The notes under the pieces: model-generated
The model's database searches: none
Told to the model about the DNA's origin: nothing
Seen by the model: the letters and a program-made list of their open reading frames with translations, nothing else
Source: JBFHRB01 sp041591915
Lineage (GTDB): Bacteria > Actinomycetota > Nitriliruptoria > Nitriliruptorales > Nitriliruptoraceae
Length of the DNA: 7,153 bases
Direction of reading: 5' to 3'
Assembly: GCA_041591915.1 (NCBI GenBank)
Contig: JBFHRB010000175.1
Span: forward strand, 1-7,153
Translations under genes and position numbers: made by a program
Part shown: one piece after another, positions 1 to 6,392 of the stretch
Position numbering within the stretch: the stretch's first letter is position 1
Layout: the number at the start of each line of letters is the position of its first letter

Positions 1-1
1 C

Positions 2-21
2 CCCCCGGCCTCGGCCGGGGG
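2..21. terminator. GC-only perfect inverted repeat, possible terminator
   Basis: Nine bases (2-10, C5-GG-CC) are perfectly complementary to 13-21 around the dinucleotide TC. In RNA this would fold as an 8-bp stem with a 4-base loop. No T-run follows on either side. It lies about 40 bases before the first gene, so it may be the terminator of a gene left of the window or a bidirectional structure. Many high-GC Actinomycetota use hairpins without a U-tract, but a chance GC palindrome cannot be excluded. Confidence 0.35.
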
Positions 22-61
22 TCCGGCGTATGGTGGGGCCACGCCGTCTTGGAGCGCCAGC

Positions 62-454
62 GTGGCCGTCTCGCCCGTCATCCCGACCTTCCGCTACCGC
101 GATCCGCGGGCCGCGATCGCCTTCCTCACCGAGGGGCTGGGCTTCGAAGCCGGCCTCGTCGTCGAGGGCGAGGACGGACGCATCGAGCACGCACAACTCC
201 TCCACGGCTCGGGCGTGGTCATGCTCGGTGAGGGCTCCGACTCGACCGCCGACTGGGAGCTCGGCAACGCCTCCGTGTACGTCGTGGTGGCCTCGGACGC
301 CGACGTCGATGCGAGCTACCAGCGGGCGCTGGCCGCTGGCGCGACGAGCGTCCTGCCCCCGGAGGAGCAGGACTACGGCGGTCGGAACGCGACGGTGCGC
401 GACGCCGAGGGCAACTACTGGTCCATCGGCAGCTACGACCCGGGCTCCCACTGA
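62..454 (+). CDS. VOC (glyoxalase / bleomycin resistance-like) family protein
   Basis: This 130-residue protein has the size and pattern of a single-chain vicinal-oxygen-chelate protein with two beta-alpha-beta-beta-beta modules, about residues 5-56 and 71-125. Module one has the typical start (IPTFRYRDPRAAIAFL) and a later strand (HAQLLHGSGVVMLG). Module two ends in the characteristic DYGGRNATVRDAEGNYWSIG stretch, close to the PhnB-like and bleomycin-resistance branch. Family members bind a metal or a small ligand; some are lyases, dioxygenases or drug-sequestering proteins. I cannot identify a full metal triad (His43 is a candidate ligand), so no substrate is assigned. The start is GTG at 62, chosen because GGAG at 51-54 is 7 bases upstream and the VOC fold begins almost at once. 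A hairpin directly after the stop suggests a monocistronic gene. The exact function is unknown. Confidence 0.85.
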   Translation: MAVSPVIPTFRYRDPRAAIAFLTEGLGFEAGLVVEGEDGRIEHAQLLHGSGVVMLGEGSDSTADWELGNASVYVVVASDADVDASYQRALAAGATSVLPPEEQDYGGRNATVRDAEGNYWSIGSYDPGSH

Positions 455-473
455 GTCCCGGCGCGACCGGGGC
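455..473 (+). terminator. Hairpin immediately after the VOC gene stop codon
   Basis: The first base after the TGA stop (452-454) begins a 7-bp stem: 455-461 pairs with 467-473, including one U-G wobble at 456/472, around the 5-base loop CGCGA. There is no T-run afterwards. Its placement on the stop codon suggests an intrinsic-like terminator of the U-less type. It would separate the VOC gene from moaA, which starts 63 bases further on. Confidence 0.4.
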
Positions 474-506
474 GAGCGGCCCGTGAGGGCGAGGGACGTC
501 CTCGGG

Positions 507-512
507 TATCTT
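507..512 (+). promoter_or_regulatory. Possible -10 element of moaA
   Basis: TATCTT is one of the few AT-rich hexamers in this GC-rich gap. It lies 23 bases before the GTG start of moaA and upstream of the Shine-Dalgarno GAGAGG at 523-528. The matching -35 region (around 483-489, GTGAGGG) resembles TTGACA only weakly. A promoter is expected here because of the hairpin that closes the preceding gene, but the call rests on one hexamer. Confidence 0.22.
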
Positions 513-535
513 CGACCGCGTCGAGAGGCGGTTTC

Positions 536-1537
536 GTGGCACTCGTGGATGCGTTCGGCCGGACGGCCGATGACCTCCGCGTGTCCATCACCGACAGATG
601 CAACCTCCGTTGCACCTACTGCATGCCCGCTGAGGGCATGGACTGGCTCCCGAAGGACGACCTCCTGTCATTCGAGGAGATCCGCCGGCTCGTGGGTGTC
701 CTCGTCAGCGAGGGCGTCCGCACCGTCCGCCTGACGGGCGGCGAGCCGCTCGTCCGCCAGGACGTCGCGACCCTCGTGGCCATGTTGCGGGAGGTCGGGG
801 ACGCACAGGGAGTCCGACTCGACCTGTCCCTGACGACGAACGGGCTGACCCTCGCCGCTCACGCGCAGCAACTCGTCGAAGCGGGCCTCGACCGCGTGAA
901 CGTCAGCTGCGACTCGCTCCAGCGTCACCGCTATCGCGAGATGACCCGTCGCGACGGGCTGGATGCAACGCTCGCCGGGCTCCGCGCCGCGGACGCCGCA
1001 GGGTTGACGCCGGTCAAGCTCAACGTCGTGGTCATCCGCGGCACCAACGACGACGAGCTCCGCGACTTCGCCGAGCTGGCCCGTGACACCGGGTACGAGG
1101 TCCGCTTCATCGAGTACATGCCGCTCGACGAGGACGGCGCGTGGCGGCGTGAGGACGTCGTCCCGTCCGACGAGGTGCTCGAACGCATCGCGGCCGTGCA
1201 CGACCTGACGGATGCGCGGCAGGAGCCCGGGCCCGAGCCTGCGACGACCTACCGGTTCGCGGACGGCGCCCCCGGCAGCATCGGGGTCATCCCGAGCGTG
1301 ACGGCACCGTTCTGCGACACCTGCAACCGGATCCGGCTGACGGCCGACGGCGCCTTCCGCACCTGTCTCTTCGCGCTCGAGGAGACCGACCTCAGGTCGC
1401 CACTGCGCGAGGGGGCCACGGACGCCGAGATCGTCGCGCTCGTCCGTGACGCGGTGGCCGCCAAGTGGGCCGGCCACCGCATCAACGAGCCCGACTTCAC
1501 CCGCCCGGGCCGATCGATGAGCCTGATCGGCGGGTGA
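536..1537 (+). CDS. moaA: GTP 3',8-cyclase MoaA (molybdenum cofactor biosynthesis)
   Basis: MoaA is a cytoplasmic radical-SAM enzyme with two 4Fe-4S clusters. It converts GTP to 3',8-cyclo-7,8-dihydro-GTP, which MoaC turns into cyclic pyranopterin monophosphate, the first intermediate of molybdenum cofactor. The 333-residue length is typical. The SAM-cluster motif CNLRCTYC gives Cys22, Cys26 and Cys29; GGEP, which contacts SAM, is at 68-71. The C-terminal cluster ligands are Cys260, Cys263 and Cys277, with the GTP-binding arginines in CNRIRL (Arg265, Arg267). The chain ends in the required Gly-Gly tail (332-333). The start is GTG at 536 with GAGAGG 7 bases upstream (523-528), and family homology begins at once (FGRTADDLRVSITDRC). 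Leu of the usual NVSLDSL motif is Cys125. No other moa, moe or mob gene is visible in the window. The gene converges on the next with 9 bp between stop codons. Confidence 0.97.
   Translation: MALVDAFGRTADDLRVSITDRCNLRCTYCMPAEGMDWLPKDDLLSFEEIRRLVGVLVSEGVRTVRLTGGEPLVRQDVATLVAMLREVGDAQGVRLDLSLTTNGLTLAAHAQQLVEAGLDRVNVSCDSLQRHRYREMTRRDGLDATLAGLRAADAAGLTPVKLNVVVIRGTNDDELRDFAELARDTGYEVRFIEYMPLDEDGAWRREDVVPSDEVLERIAAVHDLTDARQEPGPEPATTYRFADGAPGSIGVIPSVTAPFCDTCNRIRLTADGAFRTCLFALEETDLRSPLREGATDAEIVALVRDAVAAKWAGHRINEPDFTRPGRSMSLIGG
1498..1536. terminator. Bulged 12-bp inverted repeat at the convergent moaA / secreted-protein junction
   Basis: Bases 1498-1503 (CACCCG) pair with 1531-1536 (CGGGTG), and 1510-1515 (CCGATC) pair with 1525-1530 (GATCGG). 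This gives 12 bp with a 6-base bulge (1504-1509, CCCGGG) on one arm and a 9-base loop. The structure spans the last codons and the stop of moaA, and begins 10 bases beyond the stop of the opposite gene. It can therefore form in both transcripts. No T-run follows on either strand. Because no other space exists between the genes, it is the best candidate for a shared bidirectional terminator. Confidence 0.35.
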
Positions 1538-1546
1538 CGCCCGGCC

Positions 1547-4500
1547 TCACCGCTCGATGGTCAGGTTGTCGATGTAGGCCCCCTCCTGGTTCACGAGCTG
1601 GTCGCTCGACAACGTGAACCGGATGAAGAGCGTGCCGGCAGGCGCGACGAACGTCAGCTCCTCGCGGTCGAACGCCGGGTACGACGGGTTGAAGCCGTCG
1701 TAGCCCGCCAGGCCGGTGAAGACCTGGCCGTCGGTCGACCACGAGACCGTCACGAAGTCGAAGCCGGGTTCGGTGGCCACGCGGCGCGAGAAGCTCAGCT
1801 TCACCGAGCCACCCGGGAACGGGACGCCGGGCGACGTCATCGACGCCGTCGACTCGTTGTTGTACACCGGGATGCCAGCGCTGGAGCCGGAGGCGTCGCC
1901 CGGTGGCGTTACCTGCCACTTGGTTGCGCCAGTCGGGTCGTTGGTCTCCGAGGTCCAGCCCTCGAGGCTGCCCTCGAAGGTGAACTCCTGCAGCACCTCG
2001 CCGACGAGCGGCGGCGGCGGTGGCTCCGGTGCGGGGCCAGCGGCGATGCCGCTGCGGACCCGTGACTCCGTTGCGGAGGAGATGGCCGCCTCACCGCCGA
2101 GGAACCGGACGCCCTCGAGCACGGGGGAGTGGTCGCGTATCCACCGCAGGGACGCGTCACCGATCGTCGGTCCGTTGACCAACAGGAGCAGGCCACCGTT
2201 CGCGACGACCGCGGGACCCGCCGAGAGTGCGTCGGGGAAGTTCGTTCCCGTCGCGAGCCACAGTCGGTGGTCCGTGAGCCCGGCAGCGGTCGCGACGTCT
2301 GCCACCTTCCTCGACGTCTCGTAGCGGTCCGCGCCTGCCAGCCGTTTCACTGCCAACCCGAAGTCGTCGGCCAGCGATTCGGCCACCGCGTCCGAGACCG
2401 CCGCAGGGCCGCCGACGATGGTCACGGACTCGAGGCCGAGGTCCTCGAACGCCTTGGCCGTGGCGCTGGGGATCGCGTCGCGTTCGACGAGCAGGATGGG
2501 GTCGCCCTGGTACGCGGCGAGCGGTGCGACCGCAAGGGCATCGGGCCAGCCTCGGTTGGGATCGGCGTTGTTGCCCTCGACCACGTAGGCGTGTGTCGAG
2601 GGTGGCAACTCGGCAGCGATGAGGGCAGCGGTCCCGTTCCGCGTGGAGCCGCCGAGCCGAACGACGTTGGTGACGCCGGCGGCCCGGAGCCCGGACTCGA
2701 CCGCGGGGGTCAGTGCGGAGCTGCCTCCGAGGACGTAGGCCGTGCGCACGCCGAGGCGTTGCACCTCGGACCTCACCCGCGCATCGAGGCCCGATGAGCC
2801 CGTGAGGAGCATCGGCCCGTCGGCCCACCACGCCAGGGGGACACCGGCCAGGGCATCCGGATAGGCGTCGGCGCGTGCGATCGTGACGGCGCGAGCGGTA
2901 CCCGGCGCGAACTGGGCCTGCGACACCTCGATCGATGTGGCGACCCGATCGACGCCGGCTTCACGGGCGTACTCGACGTCCGGCAACTCGTCGTCGAAGG
3001 TGTAGGCCCAGACGCCACGTCCGTACGACGCGATGGTCAGGAAGTTCGGGTCGCCGGGGCGCCGCTGGATCGTGAACACGGGCGCCTTCGGGATGCCTGC
3101 GAGGGGTGCCCAGGTCGGTGAGCCGTCCGTCGCCGACGCGAACGCACCCACGTCGGTGCCGACGATCATCTGCTCGCCGCGGGTCTCGATCCAGTTGACG
3201 GTCACGTCGGGGAGGTTCCCGGACACGTCGACGAAGTTCTCGCCCGCGTCGATCGACCGGAACACGTGCCCAGTGCCCACGTTGGCGTTGTCGTCCTGCA
3301 ACGTTCCCGGGGAGGCCCAACGGCGGCTGTAGCCGCCGAGGGTCACGTAGACCGTGTCGACATCGTGGGGGTCCGCGGCGATGGACGTGATGAAGCGGTT
3401 CGGGAGGCCTCTGGCCGCGGCGATGTGCCATCCGTCGCCGGTTCCGCGTGCCTGCGGCCGGTCGCCACGGACGTTGGTGGCGAGTCCGTTCTTGAACGGC
3501 AGTGGCGAGTTGAGGATGTCGCAGACGCCGCAGAAGCCGACGTACACGGCGTCGCGTTCGACCTCGATCGCCGTCATCGTGTTCAGCGCATCGGTGTCGT
3601 CCGCGACCGCCTCCGGGTCGCCCGGCTTCGATGCCGTCCCGAGGTCGAAGACCTCGACCCAGTCGGAGTCCGGACTGCCGCCCGTTCCCGGCCCGAACGT
3701 CGTCTCGTAGACCTTCGAGCCGGCGGTCGCGAGGTGGAGCGCTTCGGTCGGGTCCATCACGAACGGGTTGGAGAAGCGGTAGGGACCGCCCTCGGCGGGC
3801 GGGTCCACGCCCGTCCAGGTCTGGCCCCCGTCGGACGTGACGTCCATCGCCGCGCCCGGCCGCTCCGAGTACGCGACGTCGCTGTTGTCGGGGTCCACGG
3901 CCGCGAAGAACCCGTCCCCGCCGATCGTCTCGAACTGCTGGAACCCCTCCTCGGGGACGATCTTGGCGGTGCCGTTGTCCTGCAGTCCGAACCAGACGAC
4001 GCCGTCGCGCGCCATGACGGCCTGGTAGGGCAGCAGGGTCTGGAACCCCTGCACGGCACCGTCCCCCCAACCGCCGTTGTCGAAGTCGTCCTCGACCGTG
4101 AGGGGGTTGTTGTCCCACGCTGGGACGGACTGGCGGAAGACGCCGCCGTCGTCGCCGATCAGCAGGTTCACGGTGCCGTCGTCGCCGATGACGAAGAGTC
4201 CCGCGTGCTGGTCGGGGTGCGTGGTGGTCGTGTTCGTCTCGCCGGTGTCGTCCGGCCGACTGGCCGGGCAGGCCGGCGTTCCGAGGTTCAGGAAAAGGCA
4301 GGTCTCGCCGGAGAAGTAGCGACCGATCACCTTGAACGACTGGTTCGGCGCGTTCGTGGGCGAGCCGGCGGCCTCGTTCTGCCAGACCTCCTCGAGGCAG
4401 ACGATCAGGCGTCCCGGGATCCCGCCCGGCGCGGTGACCGTCGGGTCGGGCACGACGCACTGGTTGTACCAAGCCTGCACGCCCGGCTGGAACCCCAGGG

Positions 4501-6046
4501 CCGCGGCGGTGCCGTTGAGTGCCGAGCCACTCGTCGGGGTCTGGAAGTTGGACTCGTCGGCGATCCGCCGCCACGACAGGCCGAAGTCTCCCGAGACGTA
4601 GATGCCCTCGAGGACGGTGTTGACGCCACCGACGCCGATCGGGCTCGAGCACGGCTCCGGAGCGTCGAGGACGGGACAGCCGAGCCCGTTCAGCGCGGCC
4701 GCGTCCTGCACGATCGCGTACAGGAAGTTGTGGTCCTGATCGTCGCCGGTGGCGATGCCGAGCTCCGTCCGCCCGATGCGGCTCTGCTGGGCGAAGGCCT
4801 CGGGGTTGTCCTCCGTCGGCGTGGGCGTCTTCGTGAACGAACCGGGCGCGCCCGTGTCGGACACGTAGATGCCGTTGTTGGGGGATTGGATCGTCCCGTC
4901 CGGGTTCGCGCGGTCACCACCACGCCAGCCGACCGCGGCCACGACCTTCGGCTCGGTGACACCCGTGAGGCCGCCCGGTTCCTGCACGACGACGTCGGTG
5001 ACGACGTTGGCGAGCGAGCACTCCGGCATCGCCAGGACGTCGGTCACGCCGGTGCACGGCTGGTCCACCGTCCCCGTCGGGAGGTCCACGTTCACGTACG
5101 TGGCACCGCCGTCGGTCGAGCGGAAGAGTCCACGGGACGTCGCCGCGTAGACCTGCTCGGGGTGTGCGGGGTTCACGGCCACGCGGAAGCCGAGGGCACC
5201 GTCCGGCACGCCCGTCGCCTTCGTCCAGCTCACGCCGAGGTTGTCGCTGTAGTACGCACCGAAGCCCGGCATGCCCGTGATCCCGCCGAAGGTCCCGTCG
5301 CCCGTGATGATCACGAGCCGGCCACCCGCGTGTGTCGTCCACGCGACGGAGTACACGATGATCGACGGCAGGTTCCCGTTGATCTCGGTCCACGAGTCGC
5401 CGAGGTCGTCCGACATCCAGACCCCGCCCGAACCGACCGCGGCGAAGAGCCGCCCACTGGCCGGGTCGTACTCGAGGTCGTCGACGCGTCCGGCGTTGTC
5501 GACGAGGCCCAGCCCGGCCACGCCGTAGCGGGGGTCGTCGACGATGAGTGGTCCCTGGCCGTACTGGAAGGCGCGACCGCTCGTGCCCGGGACGGAGCCG
5601 GCCTGCATGCGGCTCGCGTGCTCCACCGCGGCGGCGAACGCGGCATCGTCCACGGCGCCGGCCATGCGCGCTGCACCGAGGTCGAGTGAACGGGCCATGA
5701 GCTCGCCGTAGCGCTCAGGGTGCTTGATGGCGACGCAGCTGGTCGGCGTCAGGCTCCCGAAGTCGACGCCACCGAGCGCATCGATCGCGGAGGCACGGAG
5801 GTCCGACGCACCGTCACGGCGCGTCGCGGCGATCGCCCGCTCGAGGGCGAGGTACTCGGCGTACGCGATGTAGCCGGAGGGGCAGCCGTCGGCTGCATCC
5901 GAGGCGACCTCGGGCAGGTCGACGGAGTCGTCCGGCAGGTGCGAGGCGCCCGGGTCGGCCATCGGGGAGAGCGTGACGGCGCCCAGCGCGAGCGTGGCGG
6001 TGACGATGGCCGGCGTGCGCCAGCGCAGGCGTGACGATGTGGGCAC
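1547..6046 (-). CDS. Secreted Asp-box/Vps10-like beta-propeller protein with three CWB2 cell-wall-binding repeats
   Basis: This 1499-residue exported protein begins with a signal peptide (Arg6, Arg8, Arg10, then a hydrophobic stretch about 11-30; no twin-arginine). A helical region at about 50-160 follows, with Cys55 and Cys104. Residues about 165-1015 form a BNR/Vps10-like propeller region. Asp boxes lie at 212-219, 267-274, 310-317, 485-492, 737-744 and 931-938 (SxDxGxxW type). Family landmarks are THPDQHAG (609-616), GDDGGVF (631-637), WFGLQDNG (685-692) and GGDGF (709-713). Three CWB2 repeats follow (1028-1335), then a Pro linker (1338-1346) and a C-terminal beta-sandwich (about 1350-1499) ending in YIDNLTI, as in MAM-like or immune-inhibitor-A-like domains. 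GTG at 6046 is the chosen start: GGGAG lies 9 bases upstream, and the signal peptide follows at once. Twelve cysteines all lie before residue 843. Probable role: wall-anchored binding protein or hydrolase. No catalytic residues are identifiable, so activity is not assigned. Confidence 0.9.
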   Translation of the reverse strand: MPTSSRLRWRTPAIVTATLALGAVTLSPMADPGASHLPDDSVDLPEVASDAADGCPSGYIAYAEYLALERAIAATRRDGASDLRASAIDALGGVDFGSLTPTSCVAIKHPERYGELMARSLDLGAARMAGAVDDAAFAAAVEHASRMQAGSVPGTSGRAFQYGQGPLIVDDPRYGVAGLGLVDNAGRVDDLEYDPASGRLFAAVGSGGVWMSDDLGDSWTEINGNLPSIIVYSVAWTTHAGGRLVIITGDGTFGGITGMPGFGAYYSDNLGVSWTKATGVPDGALGFRVAVNPAHPEQVYAATSRGLFRSTDGGATYVNVDLPTGTVDQPCTGVTDVLAMPECSLANVVTDVVVQEPGGLTGVTEPKVVAAVGWRGGDRANPDGTIQSPNNGIYVSDTGAPGSFTKTPTPTEDNPEAFAQQSRIGRTELGIATGDDQDHNFLYAIVQDAAALNGLGCPVLDAPEPCSSPIGVGGVNTVLEGIYVSGDFGLSWRRIADESNFQTPTSGSALNGTAAALGFQPGVQAWYNQCVVPDPTVTAPGGIPGRLIVCLEEVWQNEAAGSPTNAPNQSFKVIGRYFSGETCLFLNLGTPACPASRPDDTGETNTTTTHPDQHAGLFVIGDDGTVNLLIGDDGGVFRQSVPAWDNNPLTVEDDFDNGGWGDGAVQGFQTLLPYQAVMARDGVVWFGLQDNGTAKIVPEEGFQQFETIGGDGFFAAVDPDNSDVAYSERPGAAMDVTSDGGQTWTGVDPPAEGGPYRFSNPFVMDPTEALHLATAGSKVYETTFGPGTGGSPDSDWVEVFDLGTASKPGDPEAVADDTDALNTMTAIEVERDAVYVGFCGVCDILNSPLPFKNGLATNVRGDRPQARGTGDGWHIAAARGLPNRFITSIAADPHDVDTVYVTLGGYSRRWASPGTLQDDNANVGTGHVFRSIDAGENFVDVSGNLPDVTVNWIETRGEQMIVGTDVGAFASATDGSPTWAPLAGIPKAPVFTIQRRPGDPNFLTIASYGRGVWAYTFDDELPDVEYAREAGVDRVATSIEVSQAQFAPGTARAVTIARADAYPDALAGVPLAWWADGPMLLTGSSGLDARVRSEVQRLGVRTAYVLGGSSALTPAVESGLRAAGVTNVVRLGGSTRNGTAALIAAELPPSTHAYVVEGNNADPNRGWPDALAVAPLAAYQGDPILLVERDAIPSATAKAFEDLGLESVTIVGGPAAVSDAVAESLADDFGLAVKRLAGADRYETSRKVADVATAAGLTDHRLWLATGTNFPDALSAGPAVVANGGLLLLVNGPTIGDASLRWIRDHSPVLEGVRFLGGEAAISSATESRVRSGIAAGPAPEPPPPPLVGEVLQEFTFEGSLEGWTSETNDPTGATKWQVTPPGDASGSSAGIPVYNNESTASMTSPGVPFPGGSVKLSFSRRVATEPGFDFVTVSWSTDGQVFTGLAGYDGFNPSYPAFDREELTFVAPAGTLFIRFTLSSDQLVNQEGAYIDNLTIER
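2042..2965 (-). repeat. Three tandem CWB2 (cell wall binding repeat 2) units inside the secreted protein
   Basis: The units cover residues 1028-1129, 1130-1234 and 1235-1335 (2965-2660, 2659-2345, 2344-2042), each about 100 residues. Each opens with an AGxDRxxT-type motif: REAGVDRVATS, the degenerate RLGGSTRNGTA, and the canonical RLAGADRYETS. Each also has an aromatic-PDAL motif (YPDALAGVP, WPDALAVAP, FPDALSAGP) and a GG motif near its end (VLGGSSAL, IVGGPAAV, FLGGEAAI). In other bacteria such triplets form a trimeric-looking wall-binding unit that holds proteins non-covalently to anionic wall polymers. That function is transferred here from the family. The repeats have diverged at DNA level and are not a recent duplication. 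Confidence 0.9.
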
Positions 6047-6076
6047 GGCAGGTGGCTCCCGCGTCGAGGGGTTCCT

Positions 6077-6092
6077 GCGGCCCGTCGGCCGC
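6077..6092 (-). other. Perfect 6-bp hairpin in the leader of the secreted-protein gene
   Basis: GCGGCC (6077-6082) and GGCCGC (6087-6092) flank a 4-base loop (GACG on the - strand). It lies in the 103-base gap between tusA and the secreted-protein gene, about 30 bases before the GTG start and upstream of the GGGAG ribosome-binding site (6056-6060). It could be the tusA terminator, without a U-tract, or a leader structure. I see no convincing -35/-10 pair for the large gene in this gap, so read-through from tusA or an unrecognised promoter is possible. Confidence 0.3.
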
Positions 6093-6149
6093 CCAACTGC
6101 CTGCGCAAGGTGGACCGCGGCCGCTCCATGGGATGATCTTGATCGGCGG

Positions 6150-6392
6150 CTAGACGAGCTTCCGCACGATGTACCTCACGCCGCCGTCGGGCTCGGGCTC
6201 CTGCCGCAGGAACCGCTGACGCTGCATCCGGCACCAGACCGGGACGTCGACCCGGCTGGCCGGATCGTCACTGAGAACGGCGACCTCGTCACCGACCTCC
6301 ACACCGGCCACCGCCTTGGCGAGCTCGATGACCGGGATCGGACAGGCCTTCCCGCGGGCGTCGATCACGACCGGCGACGCGCTCTCGCTCAT
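6150..6392 (-). CDS. tusA: TusA family sulfur carrier protein
   Basis: This 80-residue cytoplasmic protein is a complete TusA/SirA-like sulfur carrier. The hallmark CPxP motif is at 17-20 (DARGKACPIPVIELAKAV), with Cys17 as the persulfide-bearing residue. The second conserved block, SDDPASRVDVPVWC (41-54), ends in Cys54 and is typical of the family. TusA proteins accept sulfane sulfur from a cysteine desulfurase or rhodanese and pass it on for tRNA thiolation, molybdenum cofactor sulfuration or sulfur-compound metabolism; which of these applies here cannot be told. The ATG start overlaps the stop of the desulfurase homologue by 4 bases (6389-6392, ATGA), so the two are translationally coupled and probably partners. 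The C-terminus is somewhat Arg-rich (WCRMQRQRFLRQ). TAG is the stop codon. Confidence 0.95.
   Translation of the reverse strand: MSESASPVVIDARGKACPIPVIELAKAVAGVEVGDEVAVLSDDPASRVDVPVWCRMQRQRFLRQEPEPDGGVRYIVRKLV

Noticed and set aside
30..734. A 234-codon + strand frame spanning the VOC gene and the start of moaA
   Set aside because: It is Arg/Ser/Pro-rich, low in complexity, and crosses two real genes in another frame.
668..1477. A 269-codon frame antisense to moaA
   Set aside because: moaA carries all its catalytic motifs in the other strand, and the antisense product has no recognisable features.
2042..2965. CWB2 units as a recent tandem DNA duplication
   Set aside because: The units share only short protein motifs and are clearly diverged in DNA, so they are ancient domain repeats.
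2961..4652. A 563-codon - strand frame overlapping the secreted-protein gene
   Set aside because: Its translation is dominated by Arg, Gly and Pro with no domain, and it lies wholly inside the well-supported gene in another frame.
3266..5689. An 807-codon open frame on the + strand, antisense to the secreted-protein gene
   Set aside because: The opposite strand encodes a coherent signal peptide, Asp boxes and family motifs. This frame gives an Arg/Val/Gly/Asp-rich product with no recognisable domain, as expected for antisense frames in high-GC DNA.
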